Origin: RHKX01 sp963743875
Lineage (GTDB): Bacteria; Actinomycetota; Thermoleophilia; Solirubrobacterales; 70-9
Length of the DNA: 64,000 nt
Direction: 5' to 3'
Assembly (NCBI GenBank): GCA_963743875.1
Contig: CAVURM010000002.1
Span: forward strand, 593,998 to 657,997
The translations under genes were made by a program, and so were the position numbers. Below, one piece after another: positions 10,829 through 18,766 of the stretch (position 1 is its first letter; each line of letters starts with the position of its first letter). A model generated the notes under the pieces. It was not told the origin of the DNA. It searched no databases and saw nothing but the letters and a program-made list of their open reading frames with translations.

Positions 10829-11416
10829 ATTCCTGAGCTAGTTGAAGAGGCGACTGACACCGATCTCGACATCGAACTGCTGCAGTGCGAGGACTTCGAT
10901 GTTGGCGACAACGTCGTGTATCCGCACCACGGGGCCGGTGTGGTCCTCCGCAAGGAGAGCAAGCAGCTCCTCGGCGAGGAGCGCGATTACCTGACGATCA
11001 AGATCCTCCACAACGACATGACCGTGCAGGTGCCGTGCGAGAACGCCGGCATGGCGGGGCTGCGACGGGTGATCGGTCCGGATGACGTCAAGAAGGTCAC
11101 GGGGGTCCTGACCGACGACGTCTCCGAGATGCCGAAGAATTGGAACCGGCGGTTCAAGCACAACCGCGAGAAGATCAAAACCGGCGACGTCTTCGAGCTC
11201 GCCGAGGTGGTGCGCAACCTCGCGATCCGCGAAATCGAGAAGGGCCTATCGACCGGCGAGAAGCAGATGTACACCCGCGCGAAGAAGATCCTCGCGTCGG
11301 AGTTCATGTACGCGCTCGACACGGATGAGGATGGTGCCGAGGAGTACCTCAACGGGCTGCTCACCGAGCGATTCGGTGAGACCGCCGTCGAAGCTGAAGC
11401 GGGCGCTCCCGCCTGA
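10829..11416 (+). CDS. carD: CarD-family RNA polymerase-binding regulator
   Basis: CarD stabilises RNA polymerase open complexes at rRNA and other promoters. The N-terminal Tudor-like RNAP-interaction domain reads DFDVGDNVVYPHHGAGVV and continues through MTVQVPCENAG; the rest is the helical DNA-binding part with WNRRFKHNREKI and KILASEFMYAL. The first canonical start, GTG 10916, falls inside the first strand (after DNV) and cannot be right. The frame is open to ATT at 10829, which sits 5 nt behind AGAGGAGG, so ATT is the likely start, giving 195 residues. It lies between disA and ispD, a common actinobacterial order for carD-ispD-ispF. Confidence 0.93.
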   Translation: MPELVEEATDTDLDIELLQCEDFDVGDNVVYPHHGAGVVLRKESKQLLGEERDYLTIKILHNDMTVQVPCENAGMAGLRRVIGPDDVKKVTGVLTDDVSEMPKNWNRRFKHNREKIKTGDVFELAEVVRNLAIREIEKGLSTGEKQMYTRAKKILASEFMYALDTDEDGAEEYLNGLLTERFGETAVEAEAGAPA

Positions 11417-11436
11417 GCGGTCCTCGCGCAACGGCC

Positions 11437-12159
11437 GTGGTCGCGGCCGCCGGCTCCGGGCAGAGGCTCGGTGCTGGCGGCCCGAAGGCCTTCGTCGAAC
11501 TCGGCGGCCGGCCGCTGATCGAGTGGTCGCTGGCCGCGCTCGACGCGGCCAGGACGATCGGGTCGATCGTGATCGCGGCCCCTGCCGGCTTCGTTCGTGA
11601 GGCGGAGCTGGCCGCGAGCCTCGCCGCCCCCAAGGCCGCCGTCGTGGTGACTCCCGGCGGGGCGACCAGGGCCGCCTCGATCGAGCTCGCCCTCGAGCAC
11701 GTGCGTGGCGATCTGGTCGCGATTCACGACGCCGCCCGGCCGCTGATCACCCCGGCACTCGTCGATCGCGTGGTCGGCAGGTTGGACCGCGAGAACGACG
11801 CCGACTCCGTGATCGCCGCAGTGCCTCTGACCGACACCGTCAAGCTCGCGCGGGCGGCGCGCCCGAGTAAAGGTGGTTCCCACGAATCCGATTCGACCGT
11901 CGTGGCGGAGACCCTCGATCGCGACGCCCTCTGGTCGGCGCAGACGCCGCAGGCGTTCCGCCTCGAAGCGCTCGTGCGTGCTCAGCGGCGGGCTGCCGAG
12001 GCCGGCGAACTCGATCGTGCAACCGACGAGGCCTGGCTGATCGAGCGGGACGGCGGGCGGGTGCTGCTTGAGGAGACGGGCGCGGCGAACTTCAAGGTGA
12101 CCACTGCCGCAGACCTGACGGCCGCCTCCGCGCTGGTCGCGGCTACACCCCTCAGCTGA
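11437..12159 (+). CDS. ispD: 2-C-methyl-D-erythritol 4-phosphate cytidylyltransferase
   Basis: Third step of the MEP isoprenoid pathway: MEP + CTP to CDP-ME. The nucleotide-binding N terminus VVAAAGSGQRLGAGGPKAFVELGGRPLI, IHDAARPL, the TDTVK loop and the C-terminal TAADL motif are all present. The first canonical start is GTG 11437, which leaves the first strand one residue long; a CTG at 11413 overlapping the carD stop would restore RATAVVAAAG and may be the true start. Tight spacing implies cotranscription with carD. Confidence 0.93.
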   Translation: MVAAAGSGQRLGAGGPKAFVELGGRPLIEWSLAALDAARTIGSIVIAAPAGFVREAELAASLAAPKAAVVVTPGGATRAASIELALEHVRGDLVAIHDAARPLITPALVDRVVGRLDRENDADSVIAAVPLTDTVKLARAARPSKGGSHESDSTVVAETLDRDALWSAQTPQAFRLEALVRAQRRAAEAGELDRATDEAWLIERDGGRVLLEETGAANFKVTTAADLTAASALVAATPLS

Positions 12160-12167
12160 GCCTGGCG

Positions 12168-12326
12168 TCAGTCCCGGAGCAGTATCACCGCGGTGACGAC
12201 GAAGATGAAGACCACCACACCGATGCCGAGCGCCGTACCCAGGTTGGCCGCGCCCAGCGCCAGTCCGAGGAGCGTCGCCAGCGCGAATGCCCCCAGCGCG
12301 ATCCCGATGTCGGTCAGCGTTGCGAT
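12168..12326 (-). CDS. Small two-helix membrane protein
   Basis: 52 residues, almost entirely hydrophobic: ALGAFALATLLGLALGAA, a short NLG turn, then GVVVFIFVVTAVILL and a terminal LLRD. No ATG, GTG or TTG lies in frame ahead of the helices. An ATC at 12324-12326 lies exactly 6 nt after a TACCCT hexamer on this strand, the spacing used by the leaderless genes of this genome. It faces away from the PHP-phosphatase gene. Function unknown; the regular hydrophobic pattern argues for a real gene, but it is short. Confidence 0.5.
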   Translation of the reverse strand: MATLTDIGIALGAFALATLLGLALGAANLGTALGIGVVVFIFVVTAVILLRD

Positions 12327-12352
12327 GCAACTAGGGTAACCAGCGAGGACCG

Positions 12353-13180
12353 ATGCTGACCGATTACCACGTCCACCTGCGCCCCGATGAGGCCGGCACC
12401 CCGCCGGAGGAATACTTCACCGAGGCGAACGTCGCGCGCTACCGCGCGGCCGCCGATTCCGCCGGGATAGGCGAGCTGGGCATCGCCGAGCATATTCACC
12501 GGTTCGCCCAGGCCCTCGATATCTGGCGGCACCCCTTCTGGGTCGAGCAGGCCGTTGACGATCTCGACGCCTACTGCGAGTTCCTCGCCGCCTCGGGGCT
12601 CAAAGTCGGGATCGAGGCGGATTTCATCGCCGGCGCCGAGGAGCGCATTCGCGATCTCCTGTCGGCTCGCAGCTTCGACTACGTCGTCGGCTCGGTCCAC
12701 TTCGTCGGCGATTCGGCGGTCGACCAGGATCGCTGGGACGTCTGGCGGGCGGAGGGCAACGACCCTGACCGAGTCTGGGCCCGCTATTTCGAGCGGCTTG
12801 CCGGGGCGGCCCGCTCGGGCCTGTTCGACACGATGGCTCATCCCGACCTGGTCAAGGTCTGGGGCCCCGGGCGGCCCGGTCCCGAGCGCGATCCCCGGAG
12901 TTATTACGAGCCGGCGGTCGAGGCGATCGCCGAGGCGGGGGTGGCCGTCGAAATTTCCACGGCAGGTCTGCGTAAGCCGATCGGCGAGATCTACCCGTCG
13001 GCGGAGTTCGCTGCGCTCTGCGTCGAAGCGGAAATCCCGTTCACGCTTTCATCCGACGCCCACCTGCCCGAGGAGGTCGGCTATGCCTATGGGGAGGCCC
13101 TCGAGTTCATGCGTGAACTCGGGATCGATCAGGTCTGCGTCTTCTCCTCTCGCACCCGTACCTTGGAGCCCCTCGGATGA
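12353..13180 (+). CDS. PHP-domain phosphatase, histidinol-phosphatase-like
   Basis: 275 residues of the HisJ-type PHP superfamily, metal-dependent phosphoesterases. Metal ligands appear as DYHVHLRP at the N terminus, GIAEHIHRF, GIEADF, VGSVHF, AHPDLVK and SSDAHLPEEVG near the C terminus. Histidinol-phosphatase is the usual annotation, but no other his genes are in the window, so the substrate is open. A GAGG ribosome site precedes the ATG. It overlaps ispF by ATGA and is therefore translationally coupled to the MEP-pathway gene. Confidence 0.85.
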   Translation: MLTDYHVHLRPDEAGTPPEEYFTEANVARYRAAADSAGIGELGIAEHIHRFAQALDIWRHPFWVEQAVDDLDAYCEFLAASGLKVGIEADFIAGAEERIRDLLSARSFDYVVGSVHFVGDSAVDQDRWDVWRAEGNDPDRVWARYFERLAGAARSGLFDTMAHPDLVKVWGPGRPGPERDPRSYYEPAVEAIAEAGVAVEISTAGLRKPIGEIYPSAEFAALCVEAEIPFTLSSDAHLPEEVGYAYGEALEFMRELGIDQVCVFSSRTRTLEPLG

Positions 13181-13662
13181 GCGTTCGCGTCGGTATCGGC
13201 TACGACAGTCACCGCCTGGTCGAGGGCCGCCCGCTGATCATCGGCGGCGTCGAGATTCCGTTCGAGCGAGGCCTCGATGGTCATTCCGACGCCGACGTAC
13301 TCGCCCACGCCGTGATCGACGCCATTTTGGGTGCGGCCGGCGCCGGCGACATCGGCGCCCACTTCCCACCGACGGACGAGCGCTGGCGGGACGCCGATTC
13401 GATCGCCCTCCTCCGGGAGGCGCTCGGGCTTCTGGACGGCCGGGTCGTCAACGTCGATGCCACAGTGATCTGCGAACGCCCGCCGATCGGGCCCCATCGC
13501 GGCGCGATCGAGGCCCTCCTTGGCGAGGCCGTCGGCGCCCCCGTGTCGGTCAAGGCGACGACCAACGAAGGGCTCGGCGCGATCGGGCGCGAGGAGGGGA
13601 TCGCGGCGATCGCGGTCGCCTCCTTCGAGCCCGACGACGACCCGATCGATGACGGGGAATAG
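13177..13662 (+). CDS. ispF: 2-C-methyl-D-erythritol 2,4-cyclodiphosphate synthase
   Basis: Cyclises CDP-ME-2-phosphate to MEcPP in the MEP pathway. 161 residues, normal length. Metal ligands D10 and H12 lie in GIGYDSHRL; the family motifs HSDADVLAHAVIDAILGAAG and DIGAHFPPTD follow, and the C-terminal KATTNEGLGAIGREEGIAA is intact. IspE is not in this window. The stop codon overlaps the -10 hexamer of the next gene. Confidence 0.96.
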   Translation: MSVRVGIGYDSHRLVEGRPLIIGGVEIPFERGLDGHSDADVLAHAVIDAILGAAGAGDIGAHFPPTDERWRDADSIALLREALGLLDGRVVNVDATVICERPPIGPHRGAIEALLGEAVGAPVSVKATTNEGLGAIGREEGIAAIAVASFEPDDDPIDDGE

Positions 13663-13672
13663 GCTCCTCGGC

Positions 13673-15358
13673 ATGGATGCAGGGGTAGGAGCGGCGCGGA
13701 ACATCGCCGGATTGGCAGGGGACCTGGCCCGCCGAGCCAACGTCGGGCAGCTCGGCAATCTCGCCGATCTTCCCTTCAACATCAAGGCGTTGATCGAGGC
13801 GGGGATCATCAAGCCGATGACCCCCCGGGACCTGCTCGCCGTCGGTCGGTCCCTGAGTCGCTGGGGTGCCTCGCCGGCGGCCGGCATCGCATCGTCGGCG
13901 GCACGGCGGCCGTCCGAGGTGGCCCTCATCGACGAGATCGGCGAGCTCACGTTCGGCGAGCTCGAGAGCAGATCGAACTCGCTTGCGCGGGTACTGAGGG
14001 AGAGCGGAGTCGGCCCCTCCGATTCGGTCGCCGTCATGTGCCGCAACCACCGCGGCTTCGTCGACGCCGTCTTCGCATGCGCGAAGCTCGGTGCGTCTGT
14101 GTTGCTGCTGAACACCGACTTCGCTCGGCCGCAGCTGCTCGGCGTGATCGAGCGTGAGGCTCCGCAGGCTGTGATCTACGACTCCGAGTTCGAGAACCTC
14201 CTGGAGGGCGCCGAGGGCGCCGGTCCCAGGCTCTCCCGCTTCGTTTCCTGGGTCGAGGATGGTCATGAGGTGACCGAGCGCGTGGTCGAGGAAGCGATCG
14301 CGCAGACGTCGGATGCACCGCTCGATCCCCCCGATGACCCCAGCCGCTTCGTGATCCTCACCTCGGGGACGACCGGGACCCCCAAGGGTGCCCAGCGGGA
14401 GTCGCCGGGATCGCTCGCCCCGCTGGCCATCCTGCTTGCGATGATCCCGATGCGGTCGGAGCGGACGACCGTGATTGCGGCCCCGCTCTTCCACTCCTGG
14501 GGCTTCGCCAACTTCCTGTTTGGCCTGGCGCTCGGCTCGAGCTACGTGCTCAGGCGCAGGTTCGATCCGGAGGCGACCCTGGCGATGGCGGCCGACAACG
14601 ACGCCGACGCCCTCGTGGTCGTGCCGGTGATGCTGCAGCGGATCATGGAGCTGGACGAAGAGATCCTGGACTCCTACGAGTTGCCGAAGCTCCGGGTGAC
14701 GGCGGCGAGCGGCTCGTCGCTGCCGGGCGATCTCGCAACCCGCTGGATGGATGCTTTCGGCGACAACCTCTACAACTTCTACGGCTCGACGGAGGTCGGT
14801 TGGGCGACGATCGCGACGCCCGAGGACATGCGCGCCGCGCCGGGCACCGCCGGCAGGCCGCCGCGGGGTACCTCGATCGAGCTGCTCGACGCGAACGGGG
14901 CTTCGGTTCCCGATGGGGAGACGGGGAGGATCTTCGTCGGCAACGAGATGTCCTTCGAGGGCTATACGGGCGGGGGTGGCAAGGACGTCGTCGACGGCAT
15001 GCTCTCCTCCGGCGACGTTGGACACTTCGATGCCGGCGGTCGCCTGTTCATCGACGGGCGCGACGACGAGATGATCATCTCAGGGGGCGAGAACGTCTTT
15101 CCGCGTGAGGTCGAGGATCTGCTCGCCGCCCACGAGGCCATCGACGAGGCGGCCGTGATCGGCGTCGACGACGAGAAGTTCGGCCAGCGATTGAAGGCCT
15201 TCGTCGTGATCAGCTCGAAGTACGAGCTCGACGAGGCCGAGGTTAAGGGCTACATCAGGGAAAACCTGGCTCGCTACAAGGTGCCGCGTGAGGTGGAGTT
15301 CCTCGACGAGCTACCGCGCAACCCCACGGGGAAGGTCCTGAAGCGGGACCTTGGGTAG
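13673..15358 (+). CDS. Fatty-acid/acyl-CoA ligase (AMP-forming)
   Basis: 561-residue ANL-superfamily enzyme that activates a carboxylic acid with ATP to acyl-AMP and then acyl-CoA. Motifs: P-loop LTSGTTGTPKGA, YNFYGSTEVGW, DGMLSSGDVGHFD, DGRDDEMIISGGENVFPREVE and the C-terminal catalytic-lysine motif NPTGKVLKR. The long N-terminal helix-rich extension (ARNIAGLAGDLARRANVGQL) resembles mycobacterial FadD2-type enzymes. ATG 13673 was chosen because TAGGCT (13660-13665) lies 7 nt before it; the open frame further upstream is an ispF shadow. Substrate chain length cannot be read from sequence. Confidence 0.9.
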   Translation: MDAGVGAARNIAGLAGDLARRANVGQLGNLADLPFNIKALIEAGIIKPMTPRDLLAVGRSLSRWGASPAAGIASSAARRPSEVALIDEIGELTFGELESRSNSLARVLRESGVGPSDSVAVMCRNHRGFVDAVFACAKLGASVLLLNTDFARPQLLGVIEREAPQAVIYDSEFENLLEGAEGAGPRLSRFVSWVEDGHEVTERVVEEAIAQTSDAPLDPPDDPSRFVILTSGTTGTPKGAQRESPGSLAPLAILLAMIPMRSERTTVIAAPLFHSWGFANFLFGLALGSSYVLRRRFDPEATLAMAADNDADALVVVPVMLQRIMELDEEILDSYELPKLRVTAASGSSLPGDLATRWMDAFGDNLYNFYGSTEVGWATIATPEDMRAAPGTAGRPPRGTSIELLDANGASVPDGETGRIFVGNEMSFEGYTGGGGKDVVDGMLSSGDVGHFDAGGRLFIDGRDDEMIISGGENVFPREVEDLLAAHEAIDEAAVIGVDDEKFGQRLKAFVVISSKYELDEAEVKGYIRENLARYKVPREVEFLDELPRNPTGKVLKRDLG

Positions 15359-15367
15359 GGAGAATAA

Positions 15368-15442
15368 CTCCGAGCAGATGCTCCGCTTCGCGTCCGCTCT
15401 GCTCGGCCTGCGCGGTGTTATCGCTCGGCAGGGGCGTCAGGG
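15368..15442 (+). repeat. Dispersed hairpin element, copy A
   Basis: 75-bp unit with CCGAGCAGA (15370-15378) pairing to TCTGCTCGG (15398-15406) around the conserved core TGCTCCGCTTCGCGTCCGC, then a second conserved block ending GGCAGGGGCGTCAGG. Copy B follows directly and a third copy lies inverted at 41698-41771. It fills the space between the acyl-CoA ligase and cysS. Confidence 0.75.
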
Positions 15443-15517
15443 AGATGAGGAGGTGCTCCGCTTCGCGTCCGCTCTGCTCGGTCTGTGCGGTGTTGCCGCT
15501 CGGCAGGGGCGTCAGGC
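15443..15517 (+). repeat. Dispersed hairpin element, copy B
   Basis: Tandem copy of the element at a 75-bp period. From the core to GTCAGG it differs from copy A at about four positions. Its left stem arm has decayed, so the long stem of copy A is not formed here, while the small TGCCG/CGGCA hairpin of the second block is intact. Confidence 0.75.
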
Positions 15518-15537
15518 CTAAGGTGGGTTGGGGGATC

Positions 15538-15543
15538 TAGGAT
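15538..15543 (+). promoter_or_regulatory. Leaderless -10 hexamer of cysS
   Basis: TAGGAT ends 6 nt before the cysS ATG, and no Shine-Dalgarno is present. Confidence 0.55.
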
Positions 15544-15549
15544 CGGCTG

Positions 15550-16932
15550 ATGCGCGAAGTCAGGATCAGGGACACGCTCAGTGGTGAGGTCAAGCCGCTG
15601 GTGGCGGGGCCGACCGGTGAGGTCGGCATCTACGCCTGCGGGCCGACGACCTACGGTCCGATCCACATCGGCAACGCCAGGCCCTACGTCGTCTTCACCC
15701 TGTTGCGACGCTTTCTTGCCCACGAGGGTTACTCGCCGACGCTGGTGATCAATCTCACCGATGTCAACGACAAGATCTATACAGCGGCCCGGGAGGCCGG
15801 GGTGTCGTCGGCCGAGCATGCTGGGCGGATGATCGCCGGCTACGTCTCAGATACCGACGGCCTCGGCCTCGGCCGTCCGGACGAGGAGCCTCGAGCGACC
15901 GAGACGATCGGGCCGATCGTGAAGCTGATCGAGGATCTGATCGCATCCGATCACGCCTACGAATCCGGCGGGGACGTGTACTTCCGGGTTCGCAGCTTCC
16001 CAGCGTACGGGCAGCTCTCCAATCGGGATCCGGACGTCATGGACCAGGGTGAGGAGGCGGGAGCGGCCGAGCTGAAGGAGGACCCCCTCGACTTCGCCCT
16101 CTGGAAGGCGCGTAAAGCAGACGAGGACACCTTCTGGCCGAGCCCGTGGGGTGAGGGTAGGCCGGGCTGGCACATCGAATGCTCGGCCATGGCCGAGGAT
16201 CTGCTCGGCCTCGACTTCGAGATCCACGGCGGCGGGTCGGATCTGGTCTTCCCCCACCATGAGAACGAGCTCGCGCAGACCGAGGCGGCGCGCGGCGAGC
16301 CGCTGGCCAAGATCTGGATGCACAACGGGATGGTTCAATCGTCGGGCCCGGCTGCGTCGGGCGAGACCGAGAAGATGGCGAAGTCCGTCGGCAACGTGTT
16401 CCTGCTCGGCGAGGCCATCCGCAGGCACGGTGGGGCTGCGGTCGTCGGCTTTCTGGTCTCCGGCCACTATCGCCAGCCGATTGCATTCGGGGATGGTGCG
16501 CTCGAGCAGGCCGTGGCCCGGAACGACCGAATCCGCGAGTTCTTCCGCGACGGTGCCGATCCGGCGGGAGAGCCGGCCCCTGCCGTGCTGGCTCGCCGCG
16601 AGGAGTTCCTGGCTGCGCTCGCCGACGACTTCAACACACCGAGAGCGCTAGCCGAGCTGTTTCAACTGGTCGCCGACGCCCGACGCGAGCCGCTCCCCGG
16701 AGCTCGGCTGGTCGCCTCTGAGCTGCTCGGGCTGCTCGGGCTGGAGTCCCTGGCGGTGGACGACGAAGACGCACCTGACACCGAGGCGGCCGAACTCCTC
16801 TCCCAGCGCCAGCAGGCCCGCGCTGAGCGGGACTTCGGACGCGCGGACGAGATTCGCGAACGCCTCGCGGAGCTCGGCTACGAAGTTCGCGACACCGCAG
16901 AGGGCGCGCGACTCGTCCGCCGCGATACGTGA
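15550..16932 (+). CDS. cysS: Cysteinyl-tRNA synthetase
   Basis: Class I aminoacyl-tRNA synthetase charging tRNA-Cys. 460 residues, standard length. Zinc ligand C30 in YACGPTTY, the HIGH-type motif HIGN at 39-42, WHIECSAM, HHENELAQ and the KMSKS loop as KMAKS at about 275-279 are all seen. The anticodon-binding C terminus is complete. MshC, a paralogue for mycothiol synthesis, was considered, but the full C-terminal domain and KMAKSVGN favour CysS. The gene runs on to rlmB 17 nt later. Confidence 0.96.
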   Translation: MREVRIRDTLSGEVKPLVAGPTGEVGIYACGPTTYGPIHIGNARPYVVFTLLRRFLAHEGYSPTLVINLTDVNDKIYTAAREAGVSSAEHAGRMIAGYVSDTDGLGLGRPDEEPRATETIGPIVKLIEDLIASDHAYESGGDVYFRVRSFPAYGQLSNRDPDVMDQGEEAGAAELKEDPLDFALWKARKADEDTFWPSPWGEGRPGWHIECSAMAEDLLGLDFEIHGGGSDLVFPHHENELAQTEAARGEPLAKIWMHNGMVQSSGPAASGETEKMAKSVGNVFLLGEAIRRHGGAAVVGFLVSGHYRQPIAFGDGALEQAVARNDRIREFFRDGADPAGEPAPAVLARREEFLAALADDFNTPRALAELFQLVADARREPLPGARLVASELLGLLGLESLAVDDEDAPDTEAAELLSQRQQARAERDFGRADEIRERLAELGYEVRDTAEGARLVRRDT

Positions 16933-16949
16933 GGATTGCCTGATTCGGA

Positions 16950-17621
16950 ATGAGCGGGGGAGGAAGGGATCGCATCTACGGCCGCAACCCGGTGCGTGAG
17001 GCCCAGCGTGGGCGCCGGCGGGTACATCGGGTCTGGACCGGCGAGGACACCGACGCGGCAGAGCTGACCAGACTGGCGGGCTCGCCCGATCATCAGGGCA
17101 TCGTCGCCGAGGTCGATCCCTACCCCTACGCCGACCCGCGTGCACTGCTGCAGGACCCCGATGCGCTCGTGGTCGCGCTCGACCAGGTCCAGGACCCCCG
17201 CAACCTCGGGGCGATCTGTCGCAGCGCCGAGGCGGCCGGGGCGGCCGGGGTCGTGATCTGCGAGCGTCGGGCGGTCGGGATCACAGCCGCGGCATGCAAG
17301 GCGTCGGCGGGCGCGGTGGAGCACCTGCAGATCGCTCACGTCGGCAACCTCACCGACTGGATCGGAGTCGCCAAGGAGGCGGGTGCGTGGGTCTACGGGG
17401 CGGACGCGGACGCCCCGACCGACTATCGAACCCTCGACTATGGAGAGAGGGTTGTCCTCGTCCTTGGAGGGGAGGGCGGCGGTCTAAGGCCCCGAGTCGC
17501 CGCATCCTGCGACGCGCTCGTCTCGATTCCGACGGTCGGCCAGGTCGGTTCGCTGAACGTCTCCGCCGCAGCTTCCGTGCTTCTGTTCACGGCCTCAGGA
17601 TCCCGTGCTCAAGCCAATTAG
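16950..17621 (+). CDS. rlmB: SpoU-type 23S rRNA 2'-O-methyltransferase, RlmB-like
   Basis: 223-residue SPOUT methyltransferase, likely forming Gm2251 in 23S rRNA with SAM. N-terminal substrate-binding part begins DRIYGRNPVREA; the three SpoU motifs are QDPRNLGAICRSAEA, VLGGEGGGLRPRV and VGSLNVSAAASVLLF. The cysS-rlmB order is conserved in many Gram-positive genomes and supports the assignment. It is slightly shorter than E. coli RlmB. Confidence 0.92.
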   Translation: MSGGGRDRIYGRNPVREAQRGRRRVHRVWTGEDTDAAELTRLAGSPDHQGIVAEVDPYPYADPRALLQDPDALVVALDQVQDPRNLGAICRSAEAAGAAGVVICERRAVGITAAACKASAGAVEHLQIAHVGNLTDWIGVAKEAGAWVYGADADAPTDYRTLDYGERVVLVLGGEGGGLRPRVAASCDALVSIPTVGQVGSLNVSAAASVLLFTASGSRAQAN

Positions 17622-17710
17622 GGACCGTTTCAGGCACTCGGGTTCCTAGCGACCCGTTCGGACGGAGAAGGGCTCTTGCAAGGAAAGTTTCACGAATTTG
17701 CAACTTCGGG

Positions 17711-17738
17711 TTGACAGAACTCCGCTGGCGGATAGAGT
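17711..17738 (+). promoter_or_regulatory. Sigma-70-type promoter of the SigH-like gene
   Basis: TTGACA (17711-17716) and TAGAGT (17733-17738) with a 16-bp spacer. This is the best consensus -35 in the window and leaves a leader of about 110 nt before the sigma-factor start. Confidence 0.7.
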
Positions 17739-17767
17739 GCCGCACAGCAAGTAAGGCTTAACTAAAG

Positions 17768-17795
17768 GTTCAAGGTTAGGCCTCACCTGTTGAAC
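17768..17795 (+). promoter_or_regulatory. Leader hairpin upstream of the sigma-factor gene
   Basis: GTTCAAGGT pairs with ACCTGTTGAAC, with a 2-nt bulge and an 8-nt loop. A second stem GGCGCC/GGCGCC (about 17804-17826) follows, then a GGAGGAG ribosome site. Two stems inside the leader suggest post-transcriptional control of the sigma factor. Confidence 0.4.
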
Positions 17796-17852
17796 AGAAG
17801 ATGGAGGCGCCTGGGGAGGTAAGGCGCCACGGCCCCTATTGGAGGAGAGCAC

Positions 17853-18539
17853 GTGGCAGCAGTTACCCAGGAGTTCCCGCGGGTCCCCGCATCCCGTCGA
17901 TCGACGCGTGGACACGAAGCCGCCGGAGAACTCAACGACGCATACCTCGTCGCCCAGGCGAAACGAGGAGACAGCGTCGCCTATGACCGAATCGTCAGGC
18001 GCTACCGGGGCTTCGTCCGCCTCAAGGCGTCTTCGTACTTCCTGCTCGGCGGGGAGTCCGACGATCTGATCCAGGAAGGGCTCGTCGGTCTTTACAAAGC
18101 CGTCAGGGACTTCCGCACCGACCGCGAGTCGAGCTTCCGCAACTTCGCGGAACTCTGCATCACCCGACAGATGATCACGGCGGTCAAGACCGCCAGCAGG
18201 AATAAGCATTCGCCGCTGAATCAATCGATCAGCTTCGCGACGTCGCCGACGGCCTCCGGGGACGGGGAGTCCACCCTCGAGGAGATCCTGCCGGGTTCTC
18301 GTGTCGAGGATCCGGCGAGCAAGGTGATATCGACCGAGGAGCTCGGCAGCCTGGTCGAGTGCCTCACGTCGGTCCTGTCCGAGCTCGAGAGCGAGGTTCT
18401 CACCTGTTATCTCGACGGTCGCTCCTACGAGGAGATCGCCGATCGCCTCGCCTGCGATACGAAGACGGTGGACAACGCCCTCCAGCGCGTCAAGCGCAAG
18501 GTTACGACTCACCTCGACTCGCGAGAGGTGCTCCTCTAA
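17853..18539 (+). CDS. RNA polymerase sigma factor, SigH/sigma-30-like
   Basis: 228 residues of the sigma-70 superfamily. Region 2 is complete: LVAQAKRGDSVAYDRIVRRYRGFVRLKA, then DDLIQEGLVGLYKAVRDF and SSFRNFAELCITRQMITAVKTASR. Region 4 is LSELESEVLTCYLDGRSYEEIADRLACDTKTVDNALQRVKRK. The layout and region 2 wording match the SigH (sigma-30) group of Firmicutes rather than ECF factors. GTG start behind GGAGGAG at the usual distance. The rlmB-sigH adjacency is also found in Bacillus. Confidence 0.9.
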   Translation: MAAVTQEFPRVPASRRSTRGHEAAGELNDAYLVAQAKRGDSVAYDRIVRRYRGFVRLKASSYFLLGGESDDLIQEGLVGLYKAVRDFRTDRESSFRNFAELCITRQMITAVKTASRNKHSPLNQSISFATSPTASGDGESTLEEILPGSRVEDPASKVISTEELGSLVECLTSVLSELESEVLTCYLDGRSYEEIADRLACDTKTVDNALQRVKRKVTTHLDSREVLL

Positions 18540-18580
18540 ACGGCGTATCCGACCGACTCCTCCAGGTTTGCCAACGCGCT

Positions 18581-18610
18581 CGAAGGCCGGGTGGTTCCAC
18601 TCGGCCTTCG
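18581..18610. terminator. Bidirectional hairpin between sigma gene and tRNA
   Basis: CGAAGGCCG and CGGCCTTCG pair perfectly, continued by a G-T pair and GTGG/CCAC around a TT turn. It separates the convergent sigma-factor and tRNA genes and probably ends the sigma-factor transcript. No T-run is present. Confidence 0.5.
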
Positions 18611-18633
18611 GCGCGCTCGGGGCTGCATCCTGA

Positions 18634-18706
18634 AGCCGGAGACGGGGATCGAACCCGTGACCTCGTGATTACAAATCACGCGCTCTGCCAGCTGAGCTAC
18701 TCCGGC
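18634..18706 (-). tRNA. tRNA-Thr (anticodon TGT)
   Basis: Complete cloverleaf on the minus strand: acceptor stem GCCGGAG/CTCCGGC, D-arm AGCTCAGCTGG, anticodon stem CGTGA/TCACG around the loop TTTGTAA (anticodon TGT), and T-arm with GGTTCGATCCC. The discriminator base is T and CCA is not encoded. It reads ACA codons, which are rare in this GC-rich genome. Confidence 0.96.
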
Positions 18707-18766
18707 GGGTCGGATCCAGAATAGGGCCCGAAGGGACGGCCTAGCTGTAACTGAGCGGGGTGGCGC

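Noticed and set aside
11437..12159. A nucleotidyltransferase other than IspD
   Set aside because: IHDAARPL, the TDTVK loop and the carD-ispD-ispF neighbourhood are specific enough for IspD.
13520..13672. N-terminal extension of the acyl-CoA ligase inside ispF
   Set aside because: The extra residues are an Arg/Ser-rich ispF shadow, and the -10 hexamer before ATG 13673 fits the local start pattern.
15550..16932. MshC (mycothiol ligase) instead of CysS
   Set aside because: The gene has a full C-terminal anticodon domain and 460 residues; MshC is shorter, and no other cysS is in the window.
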